Assembly: GCF_042186555.1 (NCBI RefSeq) | Contig: NC_133324.1 | Location: forward strand, 129,797,655 to 129,861,654 | Length of the DNA: 64,000 nt | DNA from: Aquarana catesbeiana | Taxonomy: Eukaryota > Chordata > Amphibia > Anura > Ranidae | Direction of reading: 5' to 3' | Part shown: one piece after another, positions 11,302 to 21,535 of the stretch | How positions within the stretch are numbered: the stretch's first letter is position 1 | How the letters are laid out: each line of letters opens with the position of its first letter | Translations under genes and position numbers: made by a program | Notes under the pieces: generated by a model | Told to the model about the DNA's origin: nothing | Database searches by the model: none | What the model saw: the letters and a program-made list of their open reading frames with translations, nothing else

Positions 11302-12691
11302 CTAGTAGTAGTTAGCCACACGTGATTGGACTTGTTCTGTAATGTTGAAGACATTAAACTCCAAATTCACCTTTACATAAAAAGTAAATGCACATATTTT
11401 TGATGGTAAAAAAAATGTGCATTTACTGTTTTTTAAAACAGGAGCCTGTGGAGAATGGAACCATAACCAAGGAAGACCTAATATGATAGGAGATGAAGCC
11501 TTAGGTAAGACAAAGAAGGATATCCACTCCTGGTGGAGTGTCCCTACTGACATCTTAACAGGGAGGGTCTGGAAGTGGATAGGGCCCCCTGGGAGAACAG
11601 TGCCATCAATCGCCAAGACCACCAATGGTGTTGAAAGGGGCAAAAGGGTAAGTCTCATGGAAGATGCAGTTTCCCAATCCATGAAATAGCCAGCGGCTCT
11701 GGAATCCAGATGTGCCGAGACCAAACGAGACGAAGCACCGACATGAAGAAACACAGAAAGGAGAAGACAAGAAGGTGAAGGTGATATTTCAGGGTCTAAT
11801 ACTCCACCTTCCAGATGTATTAGCCCCGAGCGTTTTTTAGGAAGAAGAGAACAAGTGTCACGAAAATTACCTTTGGCCCCACAATAGAGGCACAGGCCCA
11901 GAGTTCTGCGCCTAGCGCATTCTTCGAGGGATAACTTGGTCCAGCCCAGCTGCATAGGTACCTCAGCAGGCAGGGGGTGCTCCTTGGATCGAAGAGAAGG
12001 GACTCCGAGCTCAGGCTGCCTAAAGAACTGGGAGTGCTGGCGTCTTTTTTCCAGGGCCCTCTCCTGAAAGCGAATATCGATCTGGTTACACAAGGTGATG
12101 ACACCGTCCAGATCGGCAGGAAGGGATCTTCCTGCTAATTCATCCTTCACTCTATCAGAGAGGCCATGTAAAAAGGTTTCAACTAGGGCCTCATTATTCC
12201 AGCTCAATTCAGCTGTGAGGATATGGAACTGAAGAGCATACTGTCCCACAGAAGCGGACTCTTGATGGAGATGTAAAAGAGCGCTAGCCGCTGAGGAGGC
12301 ACGACCCGGTTCCTCAAAGATATTCCGAAAAAGTTTCAAGAAATCAGACAGGCAAGAAACCACTGGATCATTCAGTTCCCACAGAGAGGCAGCCCAAGCT
12401 AGTGCCTCGCCGGACAGGAGGGATATAATATAGGCTATTTTTGCCCGATCGGACAGGAAGTTTTGGGGCTGAAGTTCGAAATGAATTGTGCACTGGCTAA
12501 GGAACCCCCTGCAAGCCTTGGGGTCCCCAGAGAAACAGGACGGAGCTGGCAGTTTGAACCTGTTCAAAATGGGATGCCAAATCCTGAAGGAATTGCATCA
12601 CCTGGGTCTGATGCAACTCCTGAGTCTCAAGTCTGCGTACTAAGCCCCGCAACCGATCTTCTGCGGGTAGCGGCACATCAGCCGGGTCCAT
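11302..12691 (-). pseudogene. Ty3/gypsy retrotransposon gag and protease remnant
   Basis: Minus-strand gag starts with M-D-P-A-D at 12691. It changes frame near 12540-12567 and then stays open for 421 residues to 11302. The second part has a capsid-like core (FSGDPKACRGFLSQC, then Y-I-I-S-L-L-S-G-E-A-L-A-W-A), as in chromovirus-like or Sushi-type vertebrate gypsy elements related to the PEG10/RTL domesticates. A zinc knuckle at residues 226-239 reads CX2CX4NX4C, so its His is lost. A protease follows at about residues 285-297, with D-S-R where the catalytic D-S-G should be. No reverse transcriptase follows. The long open frame is notable, but the two lost key residues and the frameshift point to a dead copy. 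Confidence 0.8.
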
Positions 12692-12829
12692 GGCTGATCA
12701 AACTGTCAAGCCACCTGAGGCCAGGTGACAGATGCACACCGTTGGGATCAGGAGTGCACCGCAAGGTAGTGGACCCTACGGCTGACTGCTGCGGATGGGA
12801 GTGATGGTGGTAAAAGAAAGCAGGGGCGT

Positions 12830-12960
12830 TGGACCTATTCTGCCGGAGAGTCCGTTCATTTGGAAAGTCAGTTGGAAGTCCGCCGAAAGTCCGTTGGGAA
12901 GACTGTCGGACCTAGTCTGCTGGAAAGTCCGGTCGTGTGTATAAGGCATTAGAGTTTCCA
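12830..12960. mobile_element. Fragment of the TGCCGCG-type MITE (right end only)
   Basis: Repeated 'gaaagtccg' words and the end 'ccggtcgtgtgtataaggc' match the termini of the elements at 19647-20091 and 35216-37667. Only one end is recognisable, just upstream of the gypsy gag start. Confidence 0.6.
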
Positions 12961-13856
12961 GCCATCGGTCCCTCTGCTTTTCATGCAGCATGGCCAGATG
13001 ATCAGCAAGATGCATGCCTAATTCAGCTCTGTTATGAGACAAGATCTACCAGTTCTAGCTAATACACAGCAATCTATCTAATTGCACAGGAAAAGGGTAA
13101 ACATCATGGATTACATGGAGGAATACAGAGTATATTCCTTAAAACCTTATTCCACAAACAGTAGGACAGAAAAGACATAAGATAAACATATTTAGTTCCA
13201 ATAGTTACCAGGCTATGACCCACAAAGGTTCCATTCGCGTGACCACTCCACCAGAGAGTGTGTGCTTCCCTCCTATCTAATCTGTGTATATCATTACAGG
13301 CTGATGCCTCATTGGTTGGCATGGCGTGGCTCTGATTGGTGGGCCTCTCTAAGCCTGGGTAAGGACTGGCTTTATCTCCAATCCCTATACTTTACATAAG
13401 TCAGCCCCCTTTAATGCAAATCCTTGTCCCAGACTATTTTGAGCAGGAAACTTAACCCTGTAAGTAGATTACATTTTCAGGGAAATTTAGTATACATGAC
13501 GGACTGGCCAGGGCCCCTCATTGCATATTCAAACATGGGATTCTTTGAAGTATGTATAGAACAATGAGGTTTGGGTCCCATTGTTTGTATACACAAGCCT
13601 AGGGACCGAATTGTCTGGTCTAAAAGACACTTCTGTGAAGCTATGTTGCACACCCTCCATAGATACAGGCTAAATTAAATATATTCATAATTACAATATT
13701 TTACATCTATTAATGGAGATTTCACATAAACTCATAAGGCAACAAATCCATGGAAAGGCAGCTGAATATTGCGGTAAGAGATGAGAAATCCCATATAAAG
13801 TGGATCTACAGTGACTTTACTATCCTTTTATATTAATTGGTGTGTTAACTGTAACT
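12961..13856. other. No recognised feature
   Basis: Mixed sequence with short non-coding frames. The part at 13080-13400 has an LTR-like feel but I see no matching partner or diagnostic ends. Confidence 0.5.
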
Positions 13857-14823
13857 TTAACCACTAGCTGCCTGCCCACTGTCATATGACGGTGGGACGA
13901 GGCAGCTCTCGTTCTGGGCAGATGTCATATGACGTGATCGCCCTCCCAAACCACTAGGGGGCACGCACACACTCCGCGTCACTGTGGACCCGATGCGCGT
14001 GCCCGGCGGCCGCGACGTCCGCTGGGCACCTGCGATTGCCCAGCAACTGAGCAGGACAGTGGATCTGTGTATGTAAACACACAGATTCACGTCCTGTCAG
14101 AGGAGAGACCAATGGTGTGTCCCTTGTACATATGGACACCGATCGGTCACCTCCTCCAGTCAGTCCCCTCCCCCCACAGTTAGGATCACCTCCCTAGGAC
14201 ACACATTAACCCCTCGATCACCCCCTAGCGTTAACCCCTTCCCTGCCAGGTAAATTTACACAGTAATCAATGCATTTTTATAGCACGGATGGCTGTATAA
14301 ATGTGAATGGTCCCAAAAATGTGTCAAAAGTGACCGATATGTCCGCTGCAATATCGCAGTCATGATGAAAATCGCAGATCGCCGCCATGACTAGTAAAAA
14401 AAAAAATAAATAAATAACAAAAATGCTATAAATCTATCCCCTATTTTGTAGACGCTTTAACTTTTGCGCAAACCAATCAATATACGCTTATTGCAGGGTT
14501 TTTTTACCAAAAATATGTAGAAGAATACGTATCGGCCTACACTGAGGGAAAAATTTGTTTAAAAAAAAAAAAAAATTGGATATTATAGCAAAAAGTAAAA
14601 AATATTGTGTTTTTTCAAACTTGTCCCTCTTTTTTTGTTTATAGCGCAATAAATAAAAACTGCAGAGGTGATCAAATACCACCAAAAGAAAGCTCTATTT
14701 GTGAGGAAAAAATGATAAAAATTTCATTAGGGTGCAATTGTCATTCAAAGTGCAACAGCGCTGAAAGCTGAAAAATGGCTTGGGCAGGAAGGGGGTGAAA
14801 GTGCCCTGTATTGAGATGGTTAA
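13857..14823 (-). mobile_element. TTAA-target non-autonomous element, copy 2, both ends present
   Basis: TTAA at 13857-13860 and 14820-14823 brackets a non-coding element beginning CCACTAGCTGCC and ending tgagatgg, i.e. CCA...TGG inverted ends. It holds the family-diagnostic blocks in reverse order relative to copy 1: 'caatatacgcttattgc' and 'gaggtgatcaaataccacc'. The exact TTAA on both sides supports a piggyBac- or Kolobok-like cut-and-paste origin. It has no transposase. Confidence 0.75.
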
Positions 14824-15147
14824 ACAAGTTTTAATAGTAAACATTTCCTGATAAATTATGGGGTCTATCTATCTATGGTGATCTTTTACAAAAATTTTGT
14901 TAACTGGTTGTTATGCTAACCCTGCAGCTTCAGAACATTCGGAGTCATTGAACATACTGAACAACAAGGAAGTATTAATATAAGGGAAGTTGGAATTGTA
15001 ATCTTCATCCTCATTTTTTTCAGTTTAGTGACTCAAGGTAATTAAGGAAGAGTGTCAGTATGACAGCCAGGCAACTCTCATTTGCAGATTAAGAAGTCAG
15101 TAATGGCAGCCTCCAGGTTTTTAAAAAAACTTGCAGCTTTTATTATG
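14824..15147. other. No recognised feature
   Basis: A+T-rich single-copy-looking sequence, with no coding frame of interest on either strand. Confidence 0.5.
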
Positions 15148-15923
15148 TTAAAGGGTTTGTTAACCCATATAACTTAAACTCTCCCAGACTCTCTATTAGA
15201 GCCTGGCAGAGCACACTGTACCTTTTTTATAGAAAAACGAGCATTGTAAATATTGATTTAGAGCTGTCTTCAGGCCGGTCACATGACTTGCGGCCGCTGT
15301 ACAGCTCTGATGAATGGATACTGCAAGAGGGGCCGTGATCTCCCTCTGACGTCAGCCAGGGAGATCACATGGCCGCTCAGTCTCTCCTGCAGTAGCCCTG
15401 GAAATCAGTCGAGAGTCACCTGACCGACCTGAAGACAGCGCTAAAACAGTATTTACATCTCTCATTTTTCTAAAAGAAAGGTACAGTGTGCTCTGCCAGG
15501 ATATGAAAGAGTATCTGGCAGTGAGGAAACAAGATTTGTAATTTTATTAGAAGCGGCAGGAGGCAGAGACGGAAGACACAGCAGACACCCCAACCTGCAA
15601 AAACTCATTTCAGGGACGTGGCAAACTCATTTCAGGGAGGTGACGCTTCGTGCCGGTTTGGGTGTCCGTGAGCTTGCAGCCAAATGCGGGAGACTCCTGT
15701 GACTCGTGGGAGACTTGGGATGTCTGCACAGTAAAGAAAAAAGTGAAAAATCACACATGTGTAAAAATGAATTAATGAAGTTGTCCTGTGCACCAAATAT
15801 CCCCAACACGTACAGTACAGATTATACTGCTTGGGCAGTACAGTGTCAGGTTAGGGCAGTAAAGTGCTGTATATATTTTTTTTTCATTTAGGATAGAGTA
15901 AGAGAGGGGGCAGTATAGTGACA

Positions 15924-16125
15924 GGCTAGATCTGTATATGGGCAGGCTAGGGCTCTATAGGGGCAGGTTAGGGCTCTATAGGGGCAGGCTAGAGCTCTAT
16001 AGGGGCAGGTTAGGGCTCTATAGGGGCAAGCTAGGGGTCTATAGGGGCAGGTTAGGGCTCTATAGGGGCAAGCTAGGGCTCTATAGGGGCAGGCTAGGGC
16101 TCTATAGGAGCAGGTTAGGGAAGAG
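15924..16125. repeat. 21-bp minisatellite, about 9 copies
   Basis: Tandem 'gggcaggctagggctctata'-type units (21 bp, alternating caggc/caggt/caagc). The unit contains ggttaggg in some copies, but the periodicity is 21 and not 6, so it is not telomeric. Confidence 0.95.
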
Positions 16126-16704
16126 TAAGTCACCAGCTGCAGCAGCCTGGGCAGTGTGAATGGTATTGAGCAGATACCGCTGCCAGAACTTACTCCATGC
16201 AGTGTTGCCTGAATATCAGCTGCTGAATGTGGAGACAATAACCTCTCTGCTATAGTGTGTCATAATAAAACAAAGCTGGGTCGTGAAGTCAGAAAGGAGG
16301 CAGCTTTCTTTTCAAACATGCAGAGGGTTGATAGTGCTGGGCACATGTCTCCTGCTGGGTCCTAGCACTTTAGCTGTCATTTTCAAAATAATTTGTGCTG
16401 TCGGCCACTGTGCTGCAACCTGCACCAAGCCGCCTGCCATGTTATCAAAGAACAACACATAGCTCTCCATTTCCGGCTGGTAGAAGCGGTATTGAGCAGA
16501 TCCTGCTGCCAGGACTAACTTACATCCATGTGGCTTGCAAGCTCTGACTGAACAACAGCTATATAGTTGCCAACATTGTAAAAAAAATGTTAGGGCCACT
16601 TTTTTGGCTGTAGGCGGAGTCTTGTTATAATTAGGGGGCGGGGCATGCGTTGGTAGGCATGGCACAGGGGGAAGTAAAACTGTGATGCTCAAAGGGTGCC
16701 GCAG

Positions 16705-17970
16705 CTAAAAATGGGCGTGGTTTATGTGAAATAGTGGGCGTGTCTTAAATGGGCGTAGCTCAAAGGGGGTGTGGTTAGAGTCTGAGATGAATGAGGGATG
16801 GAGAGGGAAAGGAGGGGAGAGGGATGGAGAGACAGCAGCCCCAGATCCTACACAACAATGGAAATATGTGTATTCTAGAAATTTTAACAATCAGCAGATA
16901 AAGATACTCCAAACACCTGGTGTTAGCACTTCAATCATTCCGACACCATGGTTGTTATGGTGTCAGGATGATTGAAGTGCATTATTTCTATTATTACATT
17001 GTAATATAAAATGAAATCATTCAACTCACCATAATGCCAAATCAGTGGGATTCCTGAGAGTGTCACCTGCCATCCTTCCTTGCATCAGGTGCCCCCAGCA
17101 GAGTCCGTCCTTGCATCAGGTGTCCCAGCAGAGTCCGTCCTTGCATCAGGTGTCCCAGCAGAGTCCGTCCTTGCATCTGGTGCCCCCAGCGGAGCTCCCC
17201 ATACATCAGGTGTCCCCAGCTGTGCCCCCCTTACATCAGATGTCTCCAGTGGAGCCTCCCTTACGTCAGGTGTCCTAAGCGGAGCCCCCCCTTACAGCAG
17301 GTGTCCCCAGCAGAGCCCCCCTTACATCAGGTGTCCCCAGTGGAGCCCCCTTACATCAGATGTCCCCAGCGGAACCCCCTTACATCAGGTGTCCCCAGCG
17401 GAGCCCCCCTTACATCAGATGTCCCCAGCGGAGCCTCCCCTTACATCTGGTGTCCCCAGCGGAGCCCCCCCTTACATCAGAAGTCCCCAGCGGTGCCCCC
17501 CTTACATCAGAGGTCCCCAGTGGTGCCCCCCTTACATTAGATGTCCCCAGCAGAGCCCCCCTTACATCAGATGTCCCCAGCGGTGCCCCCTTACATCAGG
17601 TGTCCCCAGCGCAGCGCCCCCTTACATCAGGTGTCCCCAGCGGTGCCCCCCCTTACATCAGATGTCCCCAGCGGTGCCCCCCCTTACATCAAGTGTCCCC
17701 GGCGGAGCCCCCCTTACATCAAGTGTCCCCGGCGGAGCCCCCCTTACATCAGGTGTCCCCAGCGGAGCCCCCCTTACATCAGGTGTCCCCAGCGGAGTCC
17801 CCCTTACATCAGGTGTCCCCAGCGGAACCCCCTTACATCAGGTGTCCCCAGTGGAGCCCCCCTTACATCAGGTGTCCCCAGCAGAGCCCCCCCTTACATC
17901 AGATGTCCCCAGCGGAGCCCCCCCTTACATCAGCTGTCCCCAGCGGTGCCCCCCCTTACCTTAGGTGTCC
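16705..17970 (+). mobile_element. Partial copy of the 30-bp-minisatellite hAT element (copy A)
   Basis: 16705-17050 matches, in opposite orientation, the flank at about 25495-25790 of the complete copy at 21536-25867. Shared landmarks are 'tctgagatgaa', 'ggaaatatgtgtattctaga' and a hairpin made of 'cttcaatcat' and 'atgattgaag' around 16935-16978. The terminal CAGTGG end is missing, so this copy is truncated on the left. The other side diverges after the minisatellite. Confidence 0.75.
17080..17970 (+). repeat. 30-bp minisatellite, about 29 copies (copy A)
   Basis: The unit combines 'gtgtccccagcggagccccc' with 'cttacatcag' (30 bp). Since 30 is divisible by three and the unit lacks stops in several frames, long proline/serine-rich frames run through it. 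They are by-products of the repeat and are not genes. Confidence 0.95.
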
Positions 17971-18444
17971 TAGTAGGTCTCTGCCGCCATTGCAGAACAG
18001 AGGGGGTATACAAAATAGTGTCTCCCTCCGCCGGCCGCATGGTTACAAAAGGGACCCCACCGCCCCTTTCCATAACAGACCGGCAGCGGGGCGGGGGGGG
18101 TAGACGGGCCGAGGCGGAGCGGGACGGAGGGTGGGCAGCGACACAGGAGCTCCATCTAGCGCCCCAGCCATGTTCCTGGTCTTCTTAAAAATGACGGCCG
18201 GCGCGGACCTCTAGCGGCGGCAGGCGCCGGCAAAAATTAGTGAATAAAAGGATTTCTTGGGACATTTTCCGGGAAACAATAAAATCGGGAAAAGAGTCTA
18301 AATCCCAGGAATGTCCCGCGCAAAATCTGGGACAGTTGGTAAGTATGCAGCTGCTGGGGGAGGAGGTAGGGGGAGGGATTGATCCCCGTGTTCTCTGTGG
18401 GCACCCCGTCCGGCAGCACACACAAATTCCAGCCTCTTAGGATA

Positions 18445-18544
18445 CACTCAGCCACAGACATAAGACAGAGCAGCCCGAGTGGCCGCCACGGCCATACTCC
18501 ATTTGGCCACTTGGGCTGCTATGTCTTATGTCTGTGGCTGAGTG
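18445..18544. repeat. Long near-perfect hairpin
   Basis: cactcagccacagacataag at 18445 is the exact complement of the sequence ending at 18544. The arms 18445-18466 and 18523-18544 match perfectly, and inner arms ('agcagcccgagtggcc' against 'ggccacttgggctgct') extend the stem with one mismatch. The unpaired loop is only about 20 nt. It is probably a small foldback MITE. Confidence 0.85.
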
Positions 18545-18940
18545 ACAGGCCCAGCCGGGAGATCTCCCGGCGCTCACGGCTGTCCGGGAGCCCACAGCCA
18601 AATGCGGGAGACTCCCGCGACCCACGGGTGAGTTGGGATGTCTGGACACAGACACGAGCTGACATGCAGGAAGGAGGGGGGCGACAGGGGAGACAGGAGA
18701 GCAGAGGGGACAGCAGCGTATGACGGAGGCCCGCAATTGGACCACGGTGATCAGGGCGGAGCTGCCCTGATTTTCGTGGTCTGATTAGAGAGGGGATACA
18801 GGAAGTGTCAGATTCAGGGTTTTTTTTTATAATTTAGAGGGGGGCAGATTACATAGCACAAGCGCTGTGCTGTTTAATCTGCTTTAAGGTACCAGCAAAT
18901 CTATATAAATATTTTTTTTGGGTTAACAAACGCTTTAAGC

Positions 18941-19433
18941 TGATTAATAAATATGCATCAAATACCTGCTTCCATTTGTTTAAAATGATATAAATCATTT
19001 GACAGATGTGTGAATCCTTCCAAAGTAAAATCAGCATTGTCCAAAAAATCAGCATTGTCCAAAGAATACATACCTTTGAAAGAAAGTGTTCTTCGTCGCC
19101 TCCTGCTGGTCACCAAGGCTAAGTGACGTAATTCTGGCAAAATTGATGTAGAAATGACGGATTTTTACCATTAGCTACGTTTTGCAGAAGCTGAAATCTG
19201 AATTTTGCCTTTATTCTCTCTTAATAGTCACAGCTCTGAACTATGGATTGTATACACTTATTAACTAACACAGCGAGGAGGGGGAATGTGTTAGAGAAGG
19301 TGCTCAGAAGAATTGGCATGTGCTTTAATAGGAAACATCATAATGAGGGCAATGTCATCCTTCTTTCCAATAATGTCATTGAAGGCCTGGTCACTACTGT
19401 TCTGATAATTTGATACATATCCCTTAAAGTGGT
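18941..19433. other. No recognised feature
   Basis: A+T-rich sequence without a supported gene. No AP3B1 or SCAMP1 coding similarity was seen. Confidence 0.5.
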
Positions 19434-20353
19434 TGTAAACCCTTAATATACAAAGTGAAGTGACTAGCCTCTGGTGATACACAGACATAAAACAAATCCT
19501 TTTATATAAATTGTATCGATCTATCTGCAACCCTCTCTTCTCTACATCCGATCAAAGTCCAGAGTAAGCTTGTCTGGGAACTCAGAAAAAAAAAGGGGAG
19601 GAGAGCTGAAATTACGCTCCGCAGAGCTCCTTGAGGAGAGCTCTTATGCCGCGTACACATGACCGGTTTTGCCGTCAGAATAAACTCGGAAGGTTTCTCC
19701 GACGGAACTCCGACGGAATTCCATTCAAGCGGATTTGCCTACACACGGTGAAACCGAAGTCCAACCAAAGTCCGACCGTCCAGAACGCAGTGACATACAG
19801 CACGTACGACGGGACTAGAAAAAGGAAGTTCAATAGCCAGTAGCCAATAGCTTCTGTCTTGCTTCAGAGCATGCGTCGTATTTGGTCCATCAGAACAGCA
19901 TACAGACAGCATACATACCAGACGTTTTCCCGATAGGAATTGGTTCCGTCGGAAATATTTAGAACATGTTCTATTTCTAGGTCTGTCAGAATTTAAAAAA
20001 AAAAAAAGTGGCATACACACGATCGGAATAGACGATGAAAAGATTCCGTCTGACTTTTTCTGTCGGACATTCCGCTCGTGTGTACGCGGCTTTAGAGTTG
20101 ATTGAAGAGAAGGAACATCCCCCCCACCCCCTCCACACAGCACACAGGAACAGAGCTGTGGCTGCCAATCAGCTGGAGATCCATCATCTGTCACCATTTT
20201 CTCTTAGTGTCAGGAACACTTGTCAGAAGTGATTCATGCTGATAGCAGAGGAACAAAGCAGTAGACACTTACTGCTCTTAATTGGGAAAAGTACACATTA
20301 TAGAGGGATATGCTTTGTTCATATTTCATGTCTGAAGTTTACAACCACTTTAT
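19434..20353. mobile_element. MITE with AAGTGGTTGTAAACCC termini, interrupted
   Basis: The left AAGTGGTTGTAAACCC (19437) pairs with the right GTTTACAACCACTT (ending 20350), flanked by TTA/TAT. A second copy with the same interior ('cttctctacatccattcaaa') lies at 34134-34515. The interior is split by the element at 19647-20091. Confidence 0.75.
19647..20091. mobile_element. TGCCGCG-type MITE with TTA target duplication
   Basis: The ends are TGCCGCGTACACATGAC and, on the other strand, AGCCGCGTACACACGAG. They are flanked by TTA at 19644-19646 and 20092-20094. The interior is rich in 'tccgacgg' words. TTA/TAA duplications suggest a PIF/Harbinger-like mobilising enzyme (inference; no transposase is present). 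This family provides the ends of the large palindrome at 35216-37667. Confidence 0.8.
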
Positions 20354-20547
20354 GATGCATTGGAAGAAGACAGAAGCTTGATTCAATGATCTATAGGAAG
20401 TAATATAATCACCAACAAAAATTTTTTTACCAAAATGGTAGCCAAGCTTCCACAATTCAGTAATATCTTCAAACCTTGGATAAGGTTTTCTAAGATTATT
20501 CTTGCTATTATCATAGTAAGAATTCCTGGTTCCTTTTAGTGCTCGCT
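20354..20547. other. No recognised feature
   Basis: Short A+T-rich spacer between a MITE and the first Tc1 element. Confidence 0.5.
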
Positions 20548-20879
20548 TACACTCACGGCCACTTTATTAGGTACACCTAAGGTGACTTGCTGAAGTTCAA
20601 TCCGAGCATCAGAATAGGGAATAAAGGGGATTTAAGTGACTTCGAACGTAGCATTGGTTTGTTGTTGGTTCCAGATGGCCTGTTCTGAGTATTTCAAAAA
20701 CTGCTGATCTACTGGGATTTTCACACACAACTATCTCTAGGGTTTACAGAGAATGGTCCGAAAAAGTGAAAATATCCAGTGAGTGGCAGTTGTGTGGACG
20801 AAAATGCCTTGTTGATGTCAGAGGTCGGAGGAGAATGGACAAACTGGTTTGAGTCGATAGAAAGTCAACAGTAACTCAA

Positions 20880-21535
20880 ATAACCACTCGTTACAACCAA
20901 GGTATGCAAAGTACCATCTCTGAACACACAACACATCGAACCTTGAAGTAGATGGGATACAGCAGCAGAAGACCACATAAGGTGCCACTACTCTCAGCTA
21001 AGAACAGGAAACTGAGGCTACAGTTTGCACAGGCTCACCAACATTGGACAACAGAAGATTGGAAAAATATTGCCTGGACGGATGAGTCTAGATTTCAGCT
21101 GCAACATTCAGATGGTAGGGTCAGAATTTGGAGTAAACAACATGAAAGCATGGATCCAAACTGCATGGTATCAATGGTTCAGGCTGGTGGTGGTGTAATG
21201 ATGTGGAGGATACCCTTAGTATCAGTTGCGCATCGTTTAAACGCCATAGCCTACCTGAGTATTGTTGCTGACCATATCCATCCCTTTATGATTACAGTGT
21301 ACCCATCTTCTGATGGTGACTTCCAGCAGGATAATGCACCATGTCACAAAGCTCAAATCATCTCATCACTGGTTTCTTGAACATGACAATGAGGTCACTG
21401 TACTCCAATGGCCTCCACAGTCACCAGTTCTCAATCCAATAGAGCACCTTTGGGATGTGGTAGAACGGGAGATTTGGATCAAGGATGTGCAGCCGACAAA
21501 TCTGCAGCAACTGTGTGATGCTATCATGTCTATAT
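20880..21535 (+). pseudogene. Tc1-like transposase remnant (catalytic domain, 5' part)
   Basis: The plus strand encodes a Tc1 DDE catalytic domain. The first Asp is in WTDESRFQLQHSDGR, the second is in QQDNAPCHKAQ, and the Glu is in PQSPVLNPIEHLWDVVEREI. A one-base shift falls between the second and third motif (about 21340-21380). The N-terminal DNA-binding domain is degraded. The reading is cut at 21535 by the hAT element and resumes at 25868 with F-Q-H-L-V-E-S-M-P-like sequence. Confidence 0.88.

Larger units (their letters stand above)
15151..18935. mobile_element. MITE host with TTTGTTAACCC termini, expanded by nested sequence
   Basis: The left end AAGGGTTTGTTAACCC (15151) and the right end GGGTTAACAAACGCTT (to 18935) are near-perfect inverted repeats flanked by TTA/TAA. 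The subterminal blocks 'ggcagagcacactgtacc' (about 15207) and its reverse complement near 15480 form a palindrome, so the original core may have ended near 15500. The interior now contains a 21-bp minisatellite, a partial copy of the 30-bp-minisatellite element and a hairpin repeat. Confidence 0.6.

Noticed and set aside
15924..16125. Interstitial telomeric repeat (ggttaggg words)
   Set aside because: The period is 21 bp and the TTAGGG word occurs once per unit at most, often mutated.
17080..18188. Long overlapping proline/serine-rich open frames as a candidate secreted or mucin-like gene
   Set aside because: The frames exist because the repeat unit is 30 bp without stops, several frames are open together, and the products contain only the translated unit. 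There is no signal peptide, splice context or promoter.
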